Program-made: the position numbers and the translations under genes
The notes under the pieces: model-generated
The model's input: only the letters and a program-made list of their open reading frames with translations
Told to the model about the DNA's origin: nothing
Databases searched by the model: none
Shown: piece after piece, positions 9,219 to 19,298 of the stretch
How positions within the stretch are numbered: position 1 is the stretch's first letter
Layout of the letters: each line of letters starts with the position of its first letter
Assembly: GCF_000426645.1 (NCBI RefSeq)
Contig: NZ_AUFT01000005.1
Location: 62,001 to 126,000 of the forward strand
Origin: Nakamurella lactea DSM 19367
GTDB lineage: Bacteria; Actinomycetota; Actinomycetes; Mycobacteriales; Nakamurellaceae
DNA: 64,000 nt
Direction of reading: 5' to 3'

Positions 9219-10403
9219 ATGGGATCGACGGTGATCATTGCCGGGGCGCGGACCCCGATGGGACGGATGTCGGGTGGCTTGGCCGAGCGCACTGCTGTGC
9301 AGTTGGGTGGTGTCGCCATCGCCGGGGCGCTGGAGCGCTCCGGAGTGCCGCCGGCCGACGTGCAGTACGTCATTCTCGGCCAGGTGCTGCCGGCCGGCTG
9401 CGGTCAGATGCCGCCGCGGCAGGCCGCCGTTGCCGCCGGCATCTCGATGGACGTACCCGCGCTGGGCATCAGCAAGGTCTGCCTGTCGGGACTGGAAGCG
9501 ATCGCGTTGGCCGACCAGCTGATCAGGGCCGGCGAGTTCACCACGGTGGTCGCCGGCGGCATGGAATCGATGACGAACGCCCCCCATCTACTGCCGCAGT
9601 CTCGCAAGGGTTTCAAATACGGTGACGTGACCCTGCTGGACCACATGGACTTCGACGGGTTGCGGGACGCCTTCGTCGGCGGCCCGATGGGCCGGCTCAC
9701 CGAGGTGGTCAACGACAAGAACCCGATCAGCCGGCACGACCAGGATGCCTTCGCCGCCCGCTCGCACCAGCGGGCCGCCGCGGCGGTGGCGGCCGGGAAG
9801 TTCGAGGAGGAAATCGTCCCGGTGACCTATCGCGGCCGCAAGGGCGATGTCACGGTGACCGCTGACGAAGGGATCCGGCCGGACTCCACCGTCGAAACCC
9901 TTTCCACGCTCAAGCCTGCCTTCCGCCCGGACGGCACCATCACCGCCGGATCGGCGTCGCCGATCTCCGACGGCGCCTGTGCCGTGGTGGTGATGGCCAA
10001 GGAAGAAGCGCAGCGGCGGGGGCTGAGCTGGCTGGCCGAGATCGAGGCACACGGTGTGGTCGCCGGGCCCGACTCGTCGCTGCAGCTGCAGCCGTCGAAC
10101 GCGATCCGGGCTGCTTGTGCCAAGGCGGGAATCGAGCCGTCCGCGCTGGATCTCATCGAGATCAACGAGGCGTTCGCTGCCGTCGGAATCGCCTCGACCG
10201 AAGATCTGGGTGTCTCGCCGGAGATCGTCAACGTGAACGGCGGCGCCATCGCCCTCGGCCATCCGATCGGCATGTCGGGTGCCCGGTTGGTGCTGACCCT
10301 GGCGCTGGAGCTGCGTCGTCGGGGCGGCGGCACCGGGGTGGCCGCACTGTGCGGCGGCGGTGGGCAGGGCGACGCGCTGATCATCTCGGTGCCGGCCGGC
10401 TGA
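9219..10403 (+). CDS. Acetyl-CoA C-acetyltransferase (thiolase)
   Basis: Thiolase of the biosynthetic/degradative acetoacetyl-CoA type, 394 residues. The nucleophilic Cys is in [12 protein letters not shown] near residue 90, the family EINEAFAAV motif is near residue 314, the catalytic His is in [17 protein letters not shown], and the C-terminal Cys is in [13 protein letters not shown]. All catalytic residues are present. It is divergent from mce, an arrangement also known in Streptomyces. It could act in acetoacetyl-CoA formation or in beta-oxidation; sequence alone does not separate these. Confidence 0.92.
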   Translation: MGSTVIIAGARTPMGRMSGGLAERTAVQLGGVAIAGALERSGVPPADVQYVILGQVLPAGCGQMPPRQAAVAAGISMDVPALGISKVCLSGLEAIALADQLIRAGEFTTVVAGGMESMTNAPHLLPQSRKGFKYGDVTLLDHMDFDGLRDAFVGGPMGRLTEVVNDKNPISRHDQDAFAARSHQRAAAAVAAGKFEEEIVPVTYRGRKGDVTVTADEGIRPDSTVETLSTLKPAFRPDGTITAGSASPISDGACAVVVMAKEEAQRRGLSWLAEIEAHGVVAGPDSSLQLQPSNAIRAACAKAGIEPSALDLIEINEAFAAVGIASTEDLGVSPEIVNVNGGAIALGHPIGMSGARLVLTLALELRRRGGGTGVAALCGGGGQGDALIISVPAG

Positions 10404-10532
10404 CAGCCGCAGTCGAGTGGCCGCCGTTCCGCGCGCCGAATAAACCTGTGGTGGGGTGCGGGCGGCTGTTAGTGTCCTGGGCGGCCTGGTCTCTGTCGGG
10501 GAGCCGGCCGTGACAGGAGGACATTCACTTCG

Positions 10533-11435
10533 ATGGCGGACACCATCGTGGTCACCGATCTGGTCAAGTCCTACGAGTCCAAGAACGCCGTCGACGGGGT
10601 CACCTTCTCCGTGGCCGACGGTGAGTTCTTCGGGATTCTCGGGCCGAACGGAGCGGGCAAGACCACCACCCTGGAGATGATCGAGGGCCTGCGGGAGCCC
10701 GATTCCGGCAGCGTCTCGCTGCTCGGGATGAGCCCGTGGCCGCGGAACTCGAAGTTGCTGCCGCGGATCGGCGTGCAACTGCAGGCCTCGGCCTTCTTCG
10801 AACAGCTGACGGCCAGGGAACAGCTGCACACCTTCGTCGACCTGTACGGGCAGTCGATGGCCAGGGTCGATGAGCTGCTCGAGATGGTCGGGCTGCAGGA
10901 CAAGGCGGGGACCAGGGCCGAGAAGCTGTCCGGTGGCCAGGCGCAGCGGCTGTCGATCGCCTGCTCGCTGGTCAACGATCCTGAGGTGGTGTTCCTGGAC
11001 GAACCGACAGCGGCGCTCGATCCGCAGGCCAGGCGCAATCTGTGGGATGTGTTGCGGGACATCAACGATCGCGGCAAGACCGTGGTGCTGACGACTCACT
11101 ACATGGATGAAGCAGAGTCGTTGTGCGACCGGGTGGCGATCATGGACAACGGCAAGATCCTGCAGCTCGGCCCGCCGGCTGTGCTGGTCCGCGGGCTGGA
11201 CGCGCCGGTGCGGATCTCGGTGGAGCAGGCGGTGCTGGACGCCGATTCCGCCCGCGGGTTGCCGGGAGCCGACCAGGTCGAGCAGGACGGCAGCTCCACC
11301 ATCATCACCACCAGGACCCCGTCGCCGGTACTCAGCGCCCTGGCCGAGCGGGACGCACTCGATGGCCTGCAGGTGCGCGGCGCCACCCTAGAGGACGTCT
11401 TCCTGGACCTGACCGGACGGGAGTACCGGGCATGA
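10533..11435 (+). CDS. ABC-2 exporter ATP-binding protein
   Basis: ATPase subunit, 300 residues, of a DrrA-like ABC-2 exporter. Walker A is GPNGAGKTTTLEM near residue 40, the Q-loop region contains GVQLQASAFF, the signature is LSGGQAQRLSIA and Walker B is EVVFLDEPTAALDP. The C-terminal 80 residues form a short extra domain seen in drug and polyketide exporters of this class. AGGAGG (10515-10520) precedes the ATG by 12 nt. Its stop overlaps the permease start as ATGA (11432-11435), so the two are translationally coupled. Confidence 0.92.
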   Translation: MADTIVVTDLVKSYESKNAVDGVTFSVADGEFFGILGPNGAGKTTTLEMIEGLREPDSGSVSLLGMSPWPRNSKLLPRIGVQLQASAFFEQLTAREQLHTFVDLYGQSMARVDELLEMVGLQDKAGTRAEKLSGGQAQRLSIACSLVNDPEVVFLDEPTAALDPQARRNLWDVLRDINDRGKTVVLTTHYMDEAESLCDRVAIMDNGKILQLGPPAVLVRGLDAPVRISVEQAVLDADSARGLPGADQVEQDGSSTIITTRTPSPVLSALAERDALDGLQVRGATLEDVFLDLTGREYRA

Positions 11436-12496
11436 GGGCGTTCGTCAGCCTCGCCAGGGCGATGTTCAAGGGGTTCCTGCGGGATCGCACCAGTCTGTTC
11501 TTCACGCTGTTCTTCCCGCTGTTCTTCATCATCATCTTCGGCACCGTGTTCTCCGACCAGGGCGCCGCCAAGCAGAAGGTGGAGTTGGTCGGCGAGGTGC
11601 CGTTGATCAGTTCGCTGCCGGCCGATGCCAGGGCGGGCCTTGACGAGGTGTTCCAACTGAGCACCGGTGACGACCTGGGCGCCGCGGTGGAATCGGTCCG
11701 CAAGGGCGATCTGGCGGCGGCGGTGCAGCAGCAGGGCGACACCATCGAGGTGCACTACTCGGCGGCCGACCAGGTCGGCTCGGCGACCGTGCTCGGCGTG
11801 CTGAACTCCTTCATCGGGCAGGCGAACATCGCCGCCACCGGCTCGCCACCGAAATACACCCTGTCCCAACAAACCGTCGAGGACGCATCGCTGAAGGCGA
11901 TCCAGTACGTCACGCCGGGCATGATCGGCTACGGCATCGCCATCGGTGCCACCTTCGGCGCGGCGATGACGCTGATCACCTGGCGAGACAAGAAGCTGTT
12001 GCGCCGCTTGCGATTGGCGCCGATCTCGACGGCATCGGTGGTCGGTTCCCGGGTGGTGGTTTCGCTGCTGGTCGCGCTGGTCCAGCTGGTCATCTTCATC
12101 GGGGTGGCGTCATTGCCGTTCCTCGGGCTCAAACTCACCGGTTCCTGGTGGATGGCGGTACCGCTGACGCTGGCCGGGACCTTGGCGTTCCTGTCGATCG
12201 GCCTGTTCGTCGGCGCCATCGCCAAGACCGCCGAGGGCGGGGCCGCGCTGGCCAACCTGATCACTCTGCCGATGGCGTTCCTGTCCGGGGCGTTCATCCC
12301 GTTGGAGGTGGCTCCCGGCTGGATCCAGGGGGTGGCCAAGGTGCTCCCGATGGGCTGGCTGGTGACCGGGCTGAAGGATGTGATGGTCCGCGGGCAGGGT
12401 CCGGGTGCTGCGCTGCTGCCGATCGCCATCCTGCTGGCCTTCTCCGTGGTGGTCGGCGCGATCGCCACCCGGTTCTTCAAGTGGGACAAGGCCTGA
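11432..12496 (+). CDS. ABC-2 type permease
   Basis: Membrane subunit of 354 residues with one N-terminal transmembrane helix (LFFTLFFPLFFIIIFGTVF), an extracytoplasmic domain of about 140 residues, then five further helices in the C-terminal half. This is the ABC-2 architecture of exporters such as DrrB and YhfI/LinK-type permeases. It starts inside the stop of its ATPase (ATGA). The adjacent convergent MarR gene hints at control by a small-molecule ligand, which is inference. Confidence 0.9.
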   Translation: MRAFVSLARAMFKGFLRDRTSLFFTLFFPLFFIIIFGTVFSDQGAAKQKVELVGEVPLISSLPADARAGLDEVFQLSTGDDLGAAVESVRKGDLAAAVQQQGDTIEVHYSAADQVGSATVLGVLNSFIGQANIAATGSPPKYTLSQQTVEDASLKAIQYVTPGMIGYGIAIGATFGAAMTLITWRDKKLLRRLRLAPISTASVVGSRVVVSLLVALVQLVIFIGVASLPFLGLKLTGSWWMAVPLTLAGTLAFLSIGLFVGAIAKTAEGGAALANLITLPMAFLSGAFIPLEVAPGWIQGVAKVLPMGWLVTGLKDVMVRGQGPGAALLPIAILLAFSVVVGAIATRFFKWDKA

Positions 12497-12593
12497 CGCT
12501 TATCAACTTCTCATACGCTTCCGAACAAGGGCCGTTTGGGGCGGGTGTGACGGAAGTTAACGACTTCGCACGCGCCTGCGATGTTGATAAGCG
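12497..12593. terminator. Long inverted repeat between convergent genes
   Basis: CGCTTATCAAC (12497-12507) is perfectly inverted as GTTGATAAGCG (12583-12593), separated by 75 bp. The left arm starts at the base after the permease stop and the right arm ends 11 bp before the marR stop. A bidirectional terminator is the simple reading. The AT-rich TTATCAAC core could also be a regulator half-site. Confidence 0.45.
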
Positions 12594-12604
12594 GCCGGGG
12601 CGGG

Positions 12605-13117
12605 CTACTCGAAGTCGCCGGCCGCCTGCCGCACCTTGGTGAGCAGCCTGGTCAGTTCTGCCAGTTCCTTGTCCTGCAGGCCGACGAAGCCGAATTCGGC
12701 ACCGGTCACCGCGGTGGTGGCCGCCGTCAGCCGCTCCCGGCCGGCGTCGGTCAACTCGACCAGGGTGGTCCGGCGGTCGTTGGGGTGCGGCAGCCGGCGG
12801 GCCAGGCCGTCGGCCTCCAGCCGGTCGACGATGTTGGTGATCGACGTCGGGTGCAGCTGCAGCCGCTCGCCCATCAGCCGCATCGGCAGCGACCCGCGGC
12901 TGCTGAACGACAGCAGCACCAGCGCCTCGTAGCGGGCGAAGGTCAGCCCGTGCGGCTTGAGCACGTCGTCGACCGTCGCCTGCAGGATCTGCTGAACCCG
13001 CATCACGTTGGTGACCGCAGCCATCGATGTGTTCGAGCCGATCCGTTCGCTCCAGGTCTGCGCCGCCTTGGCGATCGGGTCGAACGGAAGGGCTGTATTT
13101 CGGGCACCAGAACTCAT
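12605..13117 (-). CDS. MarR-family transcriptional regulator
   Basis: Winged-helix regulator of 170 residues. The N-terminal helices contain VMRVQQILQATVDDVLKPHG. The DNA-binding helix region is RGSLPMRLMGERLQLHPTS followed by the wing with LPHPNDRRTTLVELTDAG, the hallmark of MarR proteins. The start at 13117 is 6 nt after TACGGT on the minus strand, so the message is probably leaderless. It lies convergent to the ABC-2 exporter and tandem to an MFS transporter, so either could be its target. Confidence 0.92.
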   Translation of the reverse strand: MSSGARNTALPFDPIAKAAQTWSERIGSNTSMAAVTNVMRVQQILQATVDDVLKPHGLTFARYEALVLLSFSSRGSLPMRLMGERLQLHPTSITNIVDRLEADGLARRLPHPNDRRTTLVELTDAGRERLTAATTAVTGAEFGFVGLQDKELAELTRLLTKVRQAAGDFE

Positions 13118-13123
13118 CCGACG

Positions 13124-13129
13124 ACCGTA
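13124..13129 (-). promoter_or_regulatory. Candidate -10 element, leaderless marR
   Basis: TACGGT on the minus strand ends 6 nt before the ATG at 13117; no Shine-Dalgarno is present. Confidence 0.5.
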
Positions 13130-13194
13130 GCAACCGCGGCCACCCGGCCCTTCGGCACCACCAGGGGCCGGACCTGCTTGCTGAGGTCGGGGCG

Positions 13195-14430
13195 TTACGG
13201 ATGCTGCGGCGGCCGGGTGCTGCGCACGGAGACAGGGATGACGGGTGATCTGCGCGGCGCCCAGGCCGCCAGCCAGCCGGCACCCAGGGCACACACCCCG
13301 ACCAACACCCAGGCCGCCCCGGCCAACGTTCCGATCGCGGCGACCACGGCGATGAGGCCGGGGCCGAGAATGCCGCCGGTGTCGGCCAGGAAACGCCAGG
13401 CACCCAGGAACTGCGGTCGGCCCACCGCCGGGGCAGCGTCACTGCCCAACGTCAGCACGATCCCCGACGACAATCCGTTGCCCACCGCCATCACACAGGC
13501 CACCAGACAGATGCTGACGGCGGTGTGTGCCAGCGGCAGCAGGCCGAGACCGACACCCATCAGCGCGACCGCCGGGACGGCGACGAACACCCGGCCGTAG
13601 CGGTCCATCACCGCACCGCCCGGGTAGACCAGGAGCAACTCGACACCGGAGGCGATGCCGAAGATCAGGCTGATGGTGGAGGCGTCCAGCTGCTGGGCCT
13701 GTGACCACAGCGGCAGGATGCTCTGCCGGGAGGCCCTTGCCGCCGAGATCAGCAGCACCCCGACCCCGATGGTGGCCAGCACCCGCAGGTGCCGGCGCAC
13801 CACCCGGGCCAGAGTGACCGGGTCGGTGGCCGAGAGCTCGCCCGGCCGGGGTTCTGGCATCGGCAGTTCGGCCATCGTCAGGGTCAGCAGGCCGGCCGCC
13901 AGCCCGGTGCCGGCGGCGAACAGGAACACCGCGTGCAGCGAGAACGCCGAGACCAGGCCGGCGGCGATGAACGGCCCGAAGAACAGCCCGATCCGGAACG
14001 TGCCGCCCAGGCTGGACAAAGCTCGTGCGCGGTAGCGGACCGGGATGGCCGTCGTCATCCAGGTGTGCCGGGCCAGGTTGAACACCGCGGCTGCCATCCC
14101 GTCGACGAAGACGGCGATCGCCAGTACCAGCAGCGAATGGGCGAAGTAGGCGACCGTCATCGAGGCGGCGTCGACCAGGCTGGCCAGCAGCAGCGCCCGC
14201 CGTTCGCCGAGTCTGGCGGCGATCACTCCGGCGGGCAGATCACCGATCAATTGCCCGAAGGCCGTCAGACCGACGACCAGGGCGGCCGTTGCGACCCCGG
14301 CGCCGAGGTCGATGGCCGCCAGCGCGACGATCGGGGCGAGCGCGCCATAGCCCAGCGACGCCAGCGCAGTCGGGCCGTATGCCGGCACCAGGATCGGGCG
14401 CCAACGGAACTCCCCGGCCGTCGTGCTCAT
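13195..14430 (-). CDS. Major facilitator superfamily transporter
   Basis: MFS permease of 411 residues with about twelve hydrophobic segments. It has an N-terminal-half loop [19 protein letters not shown] matching the cytoplasmic loop 2-3 signature and a second half with [16 protein letters not shown] at the equivalent 8-9 loop. The start at 14430 is 7 nt after TAGGTT (minus strand). Substrate is not evident; drug or metabolite efflux is likely from family and from the marR neighbour, 77 bp downstream on the same strand. Confidence 0.88.
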   Translation of the reverse strand: MSTTAGEFRWRPILVPAYGPTALASLGYGALAPIVALAAIDLGAGVATAALVVGLTAFGQLIGDLPAGVIAARLGERRALLLASLVDAASMTVAYFAHSLLVLAIAVFVDGMAAAVFNLARHTWMTTAIPVRYRARALSSLGGTFRIGLFFGPFIAAGLVSAFSLHAVFLFAAGTGLAAGLLTLTMAELPMPEPRPGELSATDPVTLARVVRRHLRVLATIGVGVLLISAARASRQSILPLWSQAQQLDASTISLIFGIASGVELLLVYPGGAVMDRYGRVFVAVPAVALMGVGLGLLPLAHTAVSICLVACVMAVGNGLSSGIVLTLGSDAAPAVGRPQFLGAWRFLADTGGILGPGLIAVVAAIGTLAGAAWVLVGVCALGAGWLAAWAPRRSPVIPVSVRSTRPPQHP

Positions 14431-14437
14431 CGCCGTC

Positions 14438-14443
14438 AACCTA
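14438..14443 (-). promoter_or_regulatory. Candidate -10 element, leaderless MFS gene
   Basis: TAGGTT on the minus strand lies 7 nt before the ATG at 14430. Spacing fits a leaderless transcript. Confidence 0.45.
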
Positions 14444-14461
14444 TGCCCGCCGCCGCCAGGA

Positions 14462-14540
14462 CCCGACGGCGGGACCGGGCGGCGGGACCGGACGGCAGGA
14501 CCGGACGGGCGGGCCGGACGGAGGGACCGGACGGGGCCGG
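14462..14540 (+). repeat. GC-rich short tandem repeat
   Basis: A degenerate tandem array of a roughly 12-13 bp unit close to GGGACCGGACGGC fills the space between the MFS gene and the thioredoxin gene, which are divergent. The units differ by one to three bases. No promoter motif stands out in it. Confidence 0.55.
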
Positions 14541-14621
14541 GCGAGCTGGTGCAGGTCGGCGGCCGACGGCAACCGGTCAGCCGAGGGCGAACGGTGCACG
14601 GTCGCGTGGAACGATGGAGCC

Positions 14622-15674
14622 ATGACTCGTCCGACGCCACCGAGGACCAGCAGCGCCCGCCCCGGCGGGCCACCACCAGCCGCCCAGGCGGTGAGCGCCG
14701 CCTTCGCCGGCGCGATCGATCTGAGCCCGCTGGCCAACCGACCGCCCCCGGCCGGAGCCGGGCAACCGCGGCCGGTAGACAACGGCGGGGCTGACGCCTT
14801 CGGCCCCGCAGCGGCTGACGGATCGGTGGACGGCGGATCGGTCGGCGAAGGCTCGGCCGGTGCGCGGTCGCCGTTCGTCGTCGACGTCACCGAGGAGACC
14901 TTCCAGCAGATCGTCGAGGCGTCGGCGGAGGTGCTGGTGGTGATCGACCTGTGGGCCACCTGGTGCGAGCCGTGTAAGCAGTTGTCGCCGGTGCTGGAGA
15001 AAATGGCCGGCGCCGCCGGCGGTTCGTGGATCCTGGCCAAAGTGGACGTGGACGCCAACCCCCGGATCGCGCAGGCGTTCGGCGTTCAGTCGATCCCCAC
15101 TGTCGTTGCTCTCGCCGCCGGCCAGCCGGTGGACGCGTTCGCCGGGGCGCAGCCGGAACCGCAGGTGCGGCAATGGATCTCTGGCCTACTGGCTTCGCTG
15201 CGGGACAAGCTGCCGGGGATCAAGGCGGCCGAGGATACTAACGGCGGCCCGCCGCCGGAGCCGGAGGATCCGCGATTCACCGCCGCCGAGGAGTTACTGG
15301 CCCAGGAGCGTTATGAAGAGGCTGCGGCCGCCTACCAGCAGATCCTGAATACCGAACCGGCCAACGCCGATGCCGCCGCCGCGCTGGCATCGGCCACCTT
15401 CCTGGCCAGGGTGTCGGCACTGTCGCCGACCGCGGTGGCGGCGGCAGATGCGGCGCCGGACGACGCCAAGGCCCAGCGCGATGCGGCGGACGTCGAACTC
15501 GCCGGTGGAGACCCGGCGGCGGCCTTCGGCCGGTTGATCGCGGCGATCAAACGGGCGGATCCGGACCAGCGGACCGAGCTGCGGGAGCACCTGATCGGGC
15601 TGTTCACCATCTTCGGTGTCGACGACCCGGAAGTGGTCGCGGCCAGGCGGGCGCTGGCCGCCGCGCTCTACTGA
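14622..15674 (+). CDS. Thioredoxin-domain TPR protein, YbbN/CnoX-like
   Basis: Product of 350 residues. An 80-residue disordered N-terminus rich in Pro, Ala and Gly precedes a thioredoxin domain (about 85-195) with the active site WCEPC (Cys115, Cys118) and the cis-Pro motif SIPTVVAL. The C-terminal 130 residues form helical TPR-like repeats ([20 protein letters not shown] and following). This is the architecture of the co-chaperone YbbN/CnoX. Unlike E. coli YbbN, which lacks the second cysteine, this protein keeps CxxC and may be redox active. The ATG is preceded closely by GGAG. Confidence 0.87.
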   Translation: MTRPTPPRTSSARPGGPPPAAQAVSAAFAGAIDLSPLANRPPPAGAGQPRPVDNGGADAFGPAAADGSVDGGSVGEGSAGARSPFVVDVTEETFQQIVEASAEVLVVIDLWATWCEPCKQLSPVLEKMAGAAGGSWILAKVDVDANPRIAQAFGVQSIPTVVALAAGQPVDAFAGAQPEPQVRQWISGLLASLRDKLPGIKAAEDTNGGPPPEPEDPRFTAAEELLAQERYEEAAAAYQQILNTEPANADAAAALASATFLARVSALSPTAVAAADAAPDDAKAQRDAADVELAGGDPAAAFGRLIAAIKRADPDQRTELREHLIGLFTIFGVDDPEVVAARRALAAALY

Positions 15675-15678
15675 CCCC

Positions 15679-15744
15679 TTCGCGGGTCCTACGGCGGTTA
15701 TCGGGCGGTTCCGGGTTGCCATAACGACACCGGGGGACCGCGAA
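15679..15744. terminator. Imperfect hairpin between convergent genes
   Basis: TTCGCGGGTCC (15679-15689) pairs with GGACCGCGAA (15735-15744) with one bulged base. The gap holds further short complements. It lies between the stop of the thioredoxin gene and the stop of the metallopeptidase gene, so a bidirectional terminator is likely. Confidence 0.5.
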
Positions 15745-15762
15745 CCGGGTGCGGGCTTCGGG

Positions 15763-17007
15763 TCAGCCGCAGGCGTCCAACCCGCGGTCGAAGCCGTCGG
15801 CGTAGCCGGCCAGATCGGCGAAGGTCGAGCCCGGGCGGGCGCGGATCAGATCCATGCCCTCGTCCGCGTCGCCCGGCCATGACCCGAGCCCGCCGGCCGG
15901 GGCATGGCCGAAGACCGCCGCGGTCCAGGCCCCGGCAAAGCAGGCGGCGCCGGCGCTGTCCGGGTATCGGCTGCGGCCGATCGCGAATACCGTCGCGGTG
16001 GCCTCCGCGAACTGTCCGTAGGGTCGGGCCGCTACCAGGTCGGCGTCGGCCGCCTCGGCGTCACGGTCGAGGTCCTCCCGGCCCGCCGGCGCCGTTGGGT
16101 TCCACTCCCGGACCGACTCGTCGGCGGCGGCGGCCACGGCCGCGCTGTCCGGATAGCGGGCGGATTGCTGTTGGTGGGTACCGTCTTTGCCCAACGTCAG
16201 AGCCAACTCCGGCACGGTCATCGCGTGGCAGGCGGCAGCGCCGCCACGCATCCCGGTCAGGACGAACCGGAGCCGGTCCAACCCCAGCCCGTGCGCCAGC
16301 GAGTCGGCGGCCGGGGAGTCGGCCGCCGGTGAGTCGGCCCCGTCCCGGAAATCCAGCAGCGGCGACACCGCGGACGTCAGCAGCCCGGCGGGCAATCGCA
16401 GTCGGCGGGACTGCCCGCTGGCCGCCCACTGCAGGAAGGCGCCGGCCGCGCAGTCGGCCTGGGCCTCGACCAGGATCTGCGGGTAGCGGTCCGGGTCGGC
16501 CTGCTGCTGATCCTGGGTAGGACCGATCCTGGCCTGCACGGCGTGGCCGAACTCGTGGGCCAGCGAGGCGGCCAGCCCGCCGACGCCGTAGCGATCGACC
16601 AGCACCGGCACCAGTGCGGCGGCGTCGACCACGATGCCGTCCTGGACCGGACAGTAGAAGGCGTTCCCGGACAGCGAACCGGCGGCGCACATCGACGCGG
16701 GCGTGCCGGTGGTGTCGGCGGAGTCGATCAGGGCGTAGCCGCCCTTGAGCGCGGTGAAACGATCGCCCAACTGCGTCCGCCAGAAGTCCTGCAGGTCGGA
16801 CAGGATGCCGGCCACCTGCGCGGCCGCCGGTGCCGACACCACATCCGGAGCCTGGGTGATCCGCACGGCGCTGGCCGTGGTGTCGACACCGGCCGCCGAT
16901 TCGGCCGTTCCGGCCACCGGCTTCGCGCAGCCGACCAGCAGACCGGAGACGGCCAGCACGGTCAGCGCTGCCGTGCCGATCAGCCTTCGGCGTCGGGCGT
17001 GAACCAC
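15763..17007 (-). CDS. Lipoprotein neutral zinc metallopeptidase
   Basis: Product of 414 residues starting at GTG 17007. A basic N-terminus (HARRRRL) leads to a hydrophobic stretch and lipobox LLVGC (Cys27), so it is an exported lipoprotein. The catalytic zinc motif HEFGH is at about residues 151-155, followed by [15 protein letters not shown], which supplies the third-ligand region of the YpfJ-type neutral zinc metallopeptidase family. Seven further cysteines are visible. The gene begins 28 bp inside the end of glgB, so it is co-transcribed with the glucan genes; whether this is functional or only positional is unknown. Between residues 225 and 245 a [12 protein letters not shown] repeat is visible. 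Confidence 0.84.
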   Translation of the reverse strand: MVHARRRRLIGTAALTVLAVSGLLVGCAKPVAGTAESAAGVDTTASAVRITQAPDVVSAPAAAQVAGILSDLQDFWRTQLGDRFTALKGGYALIDSADTTGTPASMCAAGSLSGNAFYCPVQDGIVVDAAALVPVLVDRYGVGGLAASLAHEFGHAVQARIGPTQDQQQADPDRYPQILVEAQADCAAGAFLQWAASGQSRRLRLPAGLLTSAVSPLLDFRDGADSPAADSPAADSLAHGLGLDRLRFVLTGMRGGAAACHAMTVPELALTLGKDGTHQQQSARYPDSAAVAAAADESVREWNPTAPAGREDLDRDAEAADADLVAARPYGQFAEATATVFAIGRSRYPDSAGAACFAGAWTAAVFGHAPAGGLGSWPGDADEGMDLIRARPGSTFADLAGYADGFDRGLDACG

Positions 17008-19298
17008 AGTGCCGCCAGCGGCGGGAGGGTGACGGTGGCGTGTGCTGGCTGGCCGTGCCAGTCGCCGGGCTCCGCCTTGATCAGTCCGAGATTGCCGACG
17101 CCGGAACCGCCGTAGATCTCCGAATCGGTGTTGACCACCTCGCGCCACGAGCCGGCTCGCGGCAGACCGATCCGGTAGCCCTCATGCGGTTGCGCCGACA
17201 TGTTCAGCGCACAGGCCAGCACGCTGCTGTCGCTGCCCCAGCGCAAATAGCTGAAGACGTTGCCGTCGCGGTCGTTGGCGTCGATCCACTGGAAGCCGGC
17301 CGAGCTGAAGTCCTGGGTGTACAGCGCCGGTGAGCCGGCGTAGACCCGGTTCAGATCGCCGATCAGCGACCGGATCCCGCTGTGCAACGGGTCGCCGAGC
17401 AGCGACCAGTCGATCGAGCCGTCCGCGTTCCACTCCCGCGGATCGCCGATCTCGCCGCCCATGAACAACAGCTGTTTGCCCGGATGGGCCCACATGTGCG
17501 CGTAGTAGGCGCGCAGGGTGGCGGCCTTGCGCCACGGGTCCCCTGGCACCTTGCCCCACAGGGATCCCTTGCCGTGCACCACTTCGTCGTGCGACAGCGG
17601 CAGGGTGAACTGTTCGGAGAAGGCGTACATCAAGGAAAACGTCATCTCGTTGTGGTGCCAGGACCGGTGCACGGGATCCCTGGCGATGTAGCCGAGGGTG
17701 TCGTGCATCCAGCCCATGTTCCACTTCAGGTGGAAGCCAAGGCCACCCAAATGGGTCGGCCGGGTGACGCCCGGCCATGCTGTCGATTCCTCGGCGATCA
17801 TCACCGTGCCCGGCACCCGCTTGCCGACGGTGGCGTTGACCTCCTGCAGCATCGAGACGGCCTCCAGATTCTCGTTGCCGCCGTAGATGTTCGGTGCCCA
17901 CTCGCCCGGTTCACGGCTGTAGTCCAGGTAGAGCATCGATGCCACCGCGTCGACCCGCAGCCCGTCGACGTGGAACAGCTCCAACCAGTACACCGCATTG
18001 GCCACCAGGAAATTTCGCACCTCGTTCCGACCGAAATCGAAAACCAGTGTGCCCCAGTCCTTCTGTTCGCCCCGCCGGGGATCGGCGTGCTCGTACAGCG
18101 GTGTCCCGTCGAATCGGGCCAGCGCCCATTCGTCCTTCGGGAAGTGGGCCGGCACCCAGTCCAGGATCACCCCGATCCCGGCCTGGTGCAGCCGGTCGAC
18201 CAGGTAGCGGAAGTCGTCCTGCGACCCGAACCGGGGGTCCGGGGCGTAGTACGAGGTGACCTGGTAGCCCCAGGATCCGGCGAACGGATGCGCGGCCAGC
18301 GGCAGGAATTCCACGTGGGTGAAGCGGGTCTGCGCCAGATCGGTGATCAGCGCGTCGGCCAACTCCCGATAGTTCAGACCTGGGCGCCAGGAACCGACGT
18401 GCACCTCGTAGATCGACATCGGGCGGGCAAGCGCATCCTGCGCCGCCCGCTGCTCGAGCCACTCCGCATCGCCCCAGGTGTAGTCGGAGCTGGCCACCAC
18501 CGATGCGGTAGCCGGCGGCACCTCGGCGCCGAAGGCCATCGGGTCGGCCTTGGTGTGCCAGACCCCGTCGGGCCCGAGAAGGACGAACTTGTAGCGGGTG
18601 CCGGCGCCGACACCGGGGACGAACAACTCCCACACGCCGGAGCTGCCGAGCGATCGCATCGGAGTACCTGCGCCCGACCAGTAGTCGAAGTCGCCGGACA
18701 CCCGCACCCCTCTGGCGTTCGGCGCCCAGACCGCGAACGAGGTGCCGGTCACCTCCCCGTTGGGCGTCGAGTAGCTGCGTAGGTGGGCGCCGAGCACTTC
18801 CCAGAGCTGCTCGTGCCGGCCCTCGCCGATCAGGTGCAGGTCCATCTCGCCAAGGGTCGGCAGCCAACGGTAGGGATCGTCGACCTCGTAGACGGCGTCC
18901 GGGCCGTAGTCGACCCGCAGCCGGTAGTCCTGCAGCGGCGGAGGCACGGTGACGGCGAAGATGCCGCCGTGCACGTGTTCCATCGGCTGCTCGCCGCCCG
19001 CGATCAGCACGGTTACGGCCTTCGCATGGTGCCGCAACGTCCGGATCACGATGCTGCCGTCCGGTTGCACGTGCGCCCCGAGAATGCCGTGCGGGTCGAA
19101 GGTGTCGCCGCCGATCACCTTCTCCAGCTCCGCCACGGACGGGCCGGCCGGTGCCGGCGGGACGGCGGGGGACGGTGGTGTGGTCGGGGCCGGCACCGAA
19201 GCAGCGGGGACCGAGGGGGCCGGGGCGGTCGCAGGGACGTCGCCGCCGTCCTCGGCGGGGGATGACGGAGCGGATCCCGGCGTGCGGTGTTCGGTCAC
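16980..19298 (-). CDS. glgB: 1,4-alpha-glucan branching enzyme
   Basis: GH13 branching enzyme that adds alpha-1,6 branches to glucan. The product has 772 residues from GTG 19298, with CGAAAGG 6 nt upstream. A 45-residue Pro/Ala-rich N-terminal tail precedes the N-terminal domains ([14 protein letters not shown]) and CBM48 ([18 protein letters not shown]). Catalytic motifs are [18 protein letters not shown] (nucleophile Asp), [15 protein letters not shown] (acid/base Glu) and [14 protein letters not shown]. The GTG overlaps the mak stop as GTGA, so it is coupled to maltokinase. Branching supports GlgE-made linear glucan. Confidence 0.96.
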   Translation of the reverse strand: MTEHRTPGSAPSSPAEDGGDVPATAPAPSVPAASVPAPTTPPSPAVPPAPAGPSVAELEKVIGGDTFDPHGILGAHVQPDGSIVIRTLRHHAKAVTVLIAGGEQPMEHVHGGIFAVTVPPPLQDYRLRVDYGPDAVYEVDDPYRWLPTLGEMDLHLIGEGRHEQLWEVLGAHLRSYSTPNGEVTGTSFAVWAPNARGVRVSGDFDYWSGAGTPMRSLGSSGVWELFVPGVGAGTRYKFVLLGPDGVWHTKADPMAFGAEVPPATASVVASSDYTWGDAEWLEQRAAQDALARPMSIYEVHVGSWRPGLNYRELADALITDLAQTRFTHVEFLPLAAHPFAGSWGYQVTSYYAPDPRFGSQDDFRYLVDRLHQAGIGVILDWVPAHFPKDEWALARFDGTPLYEHADPRRGEQKDWGTLVFDFGRNEVRNFLVANAVYWLELFHVDGLRVDAVASMLYLDYSREPGEWAPNIYGGNENLEAVSMLQEVNATVGKRVPGTVMIAEESTAWPGVTRPTHLGGLGFHLKWNMGWMHDTLGYIARDPVHRSWHHNEMTFSLMYAFSEQFTLPLSHDEVVHGKGSLWGKVPGDPWRKAATLRAYYAHMWAHPGKQLLFMGGEIGDPREWNADGSIDWSLLGDPLHSGIRSLIGDLNRVYAGSPALYTQDFSSAGFQWIDANDRDGNVFSYLRWGSDSSVLACALNMSAQPHEGYRIGLPRAGSWREVVNTDSEIYGGSGVGNLGLIKAEPGDWHGQPAHATVTLPPLAALWFTPDAEG

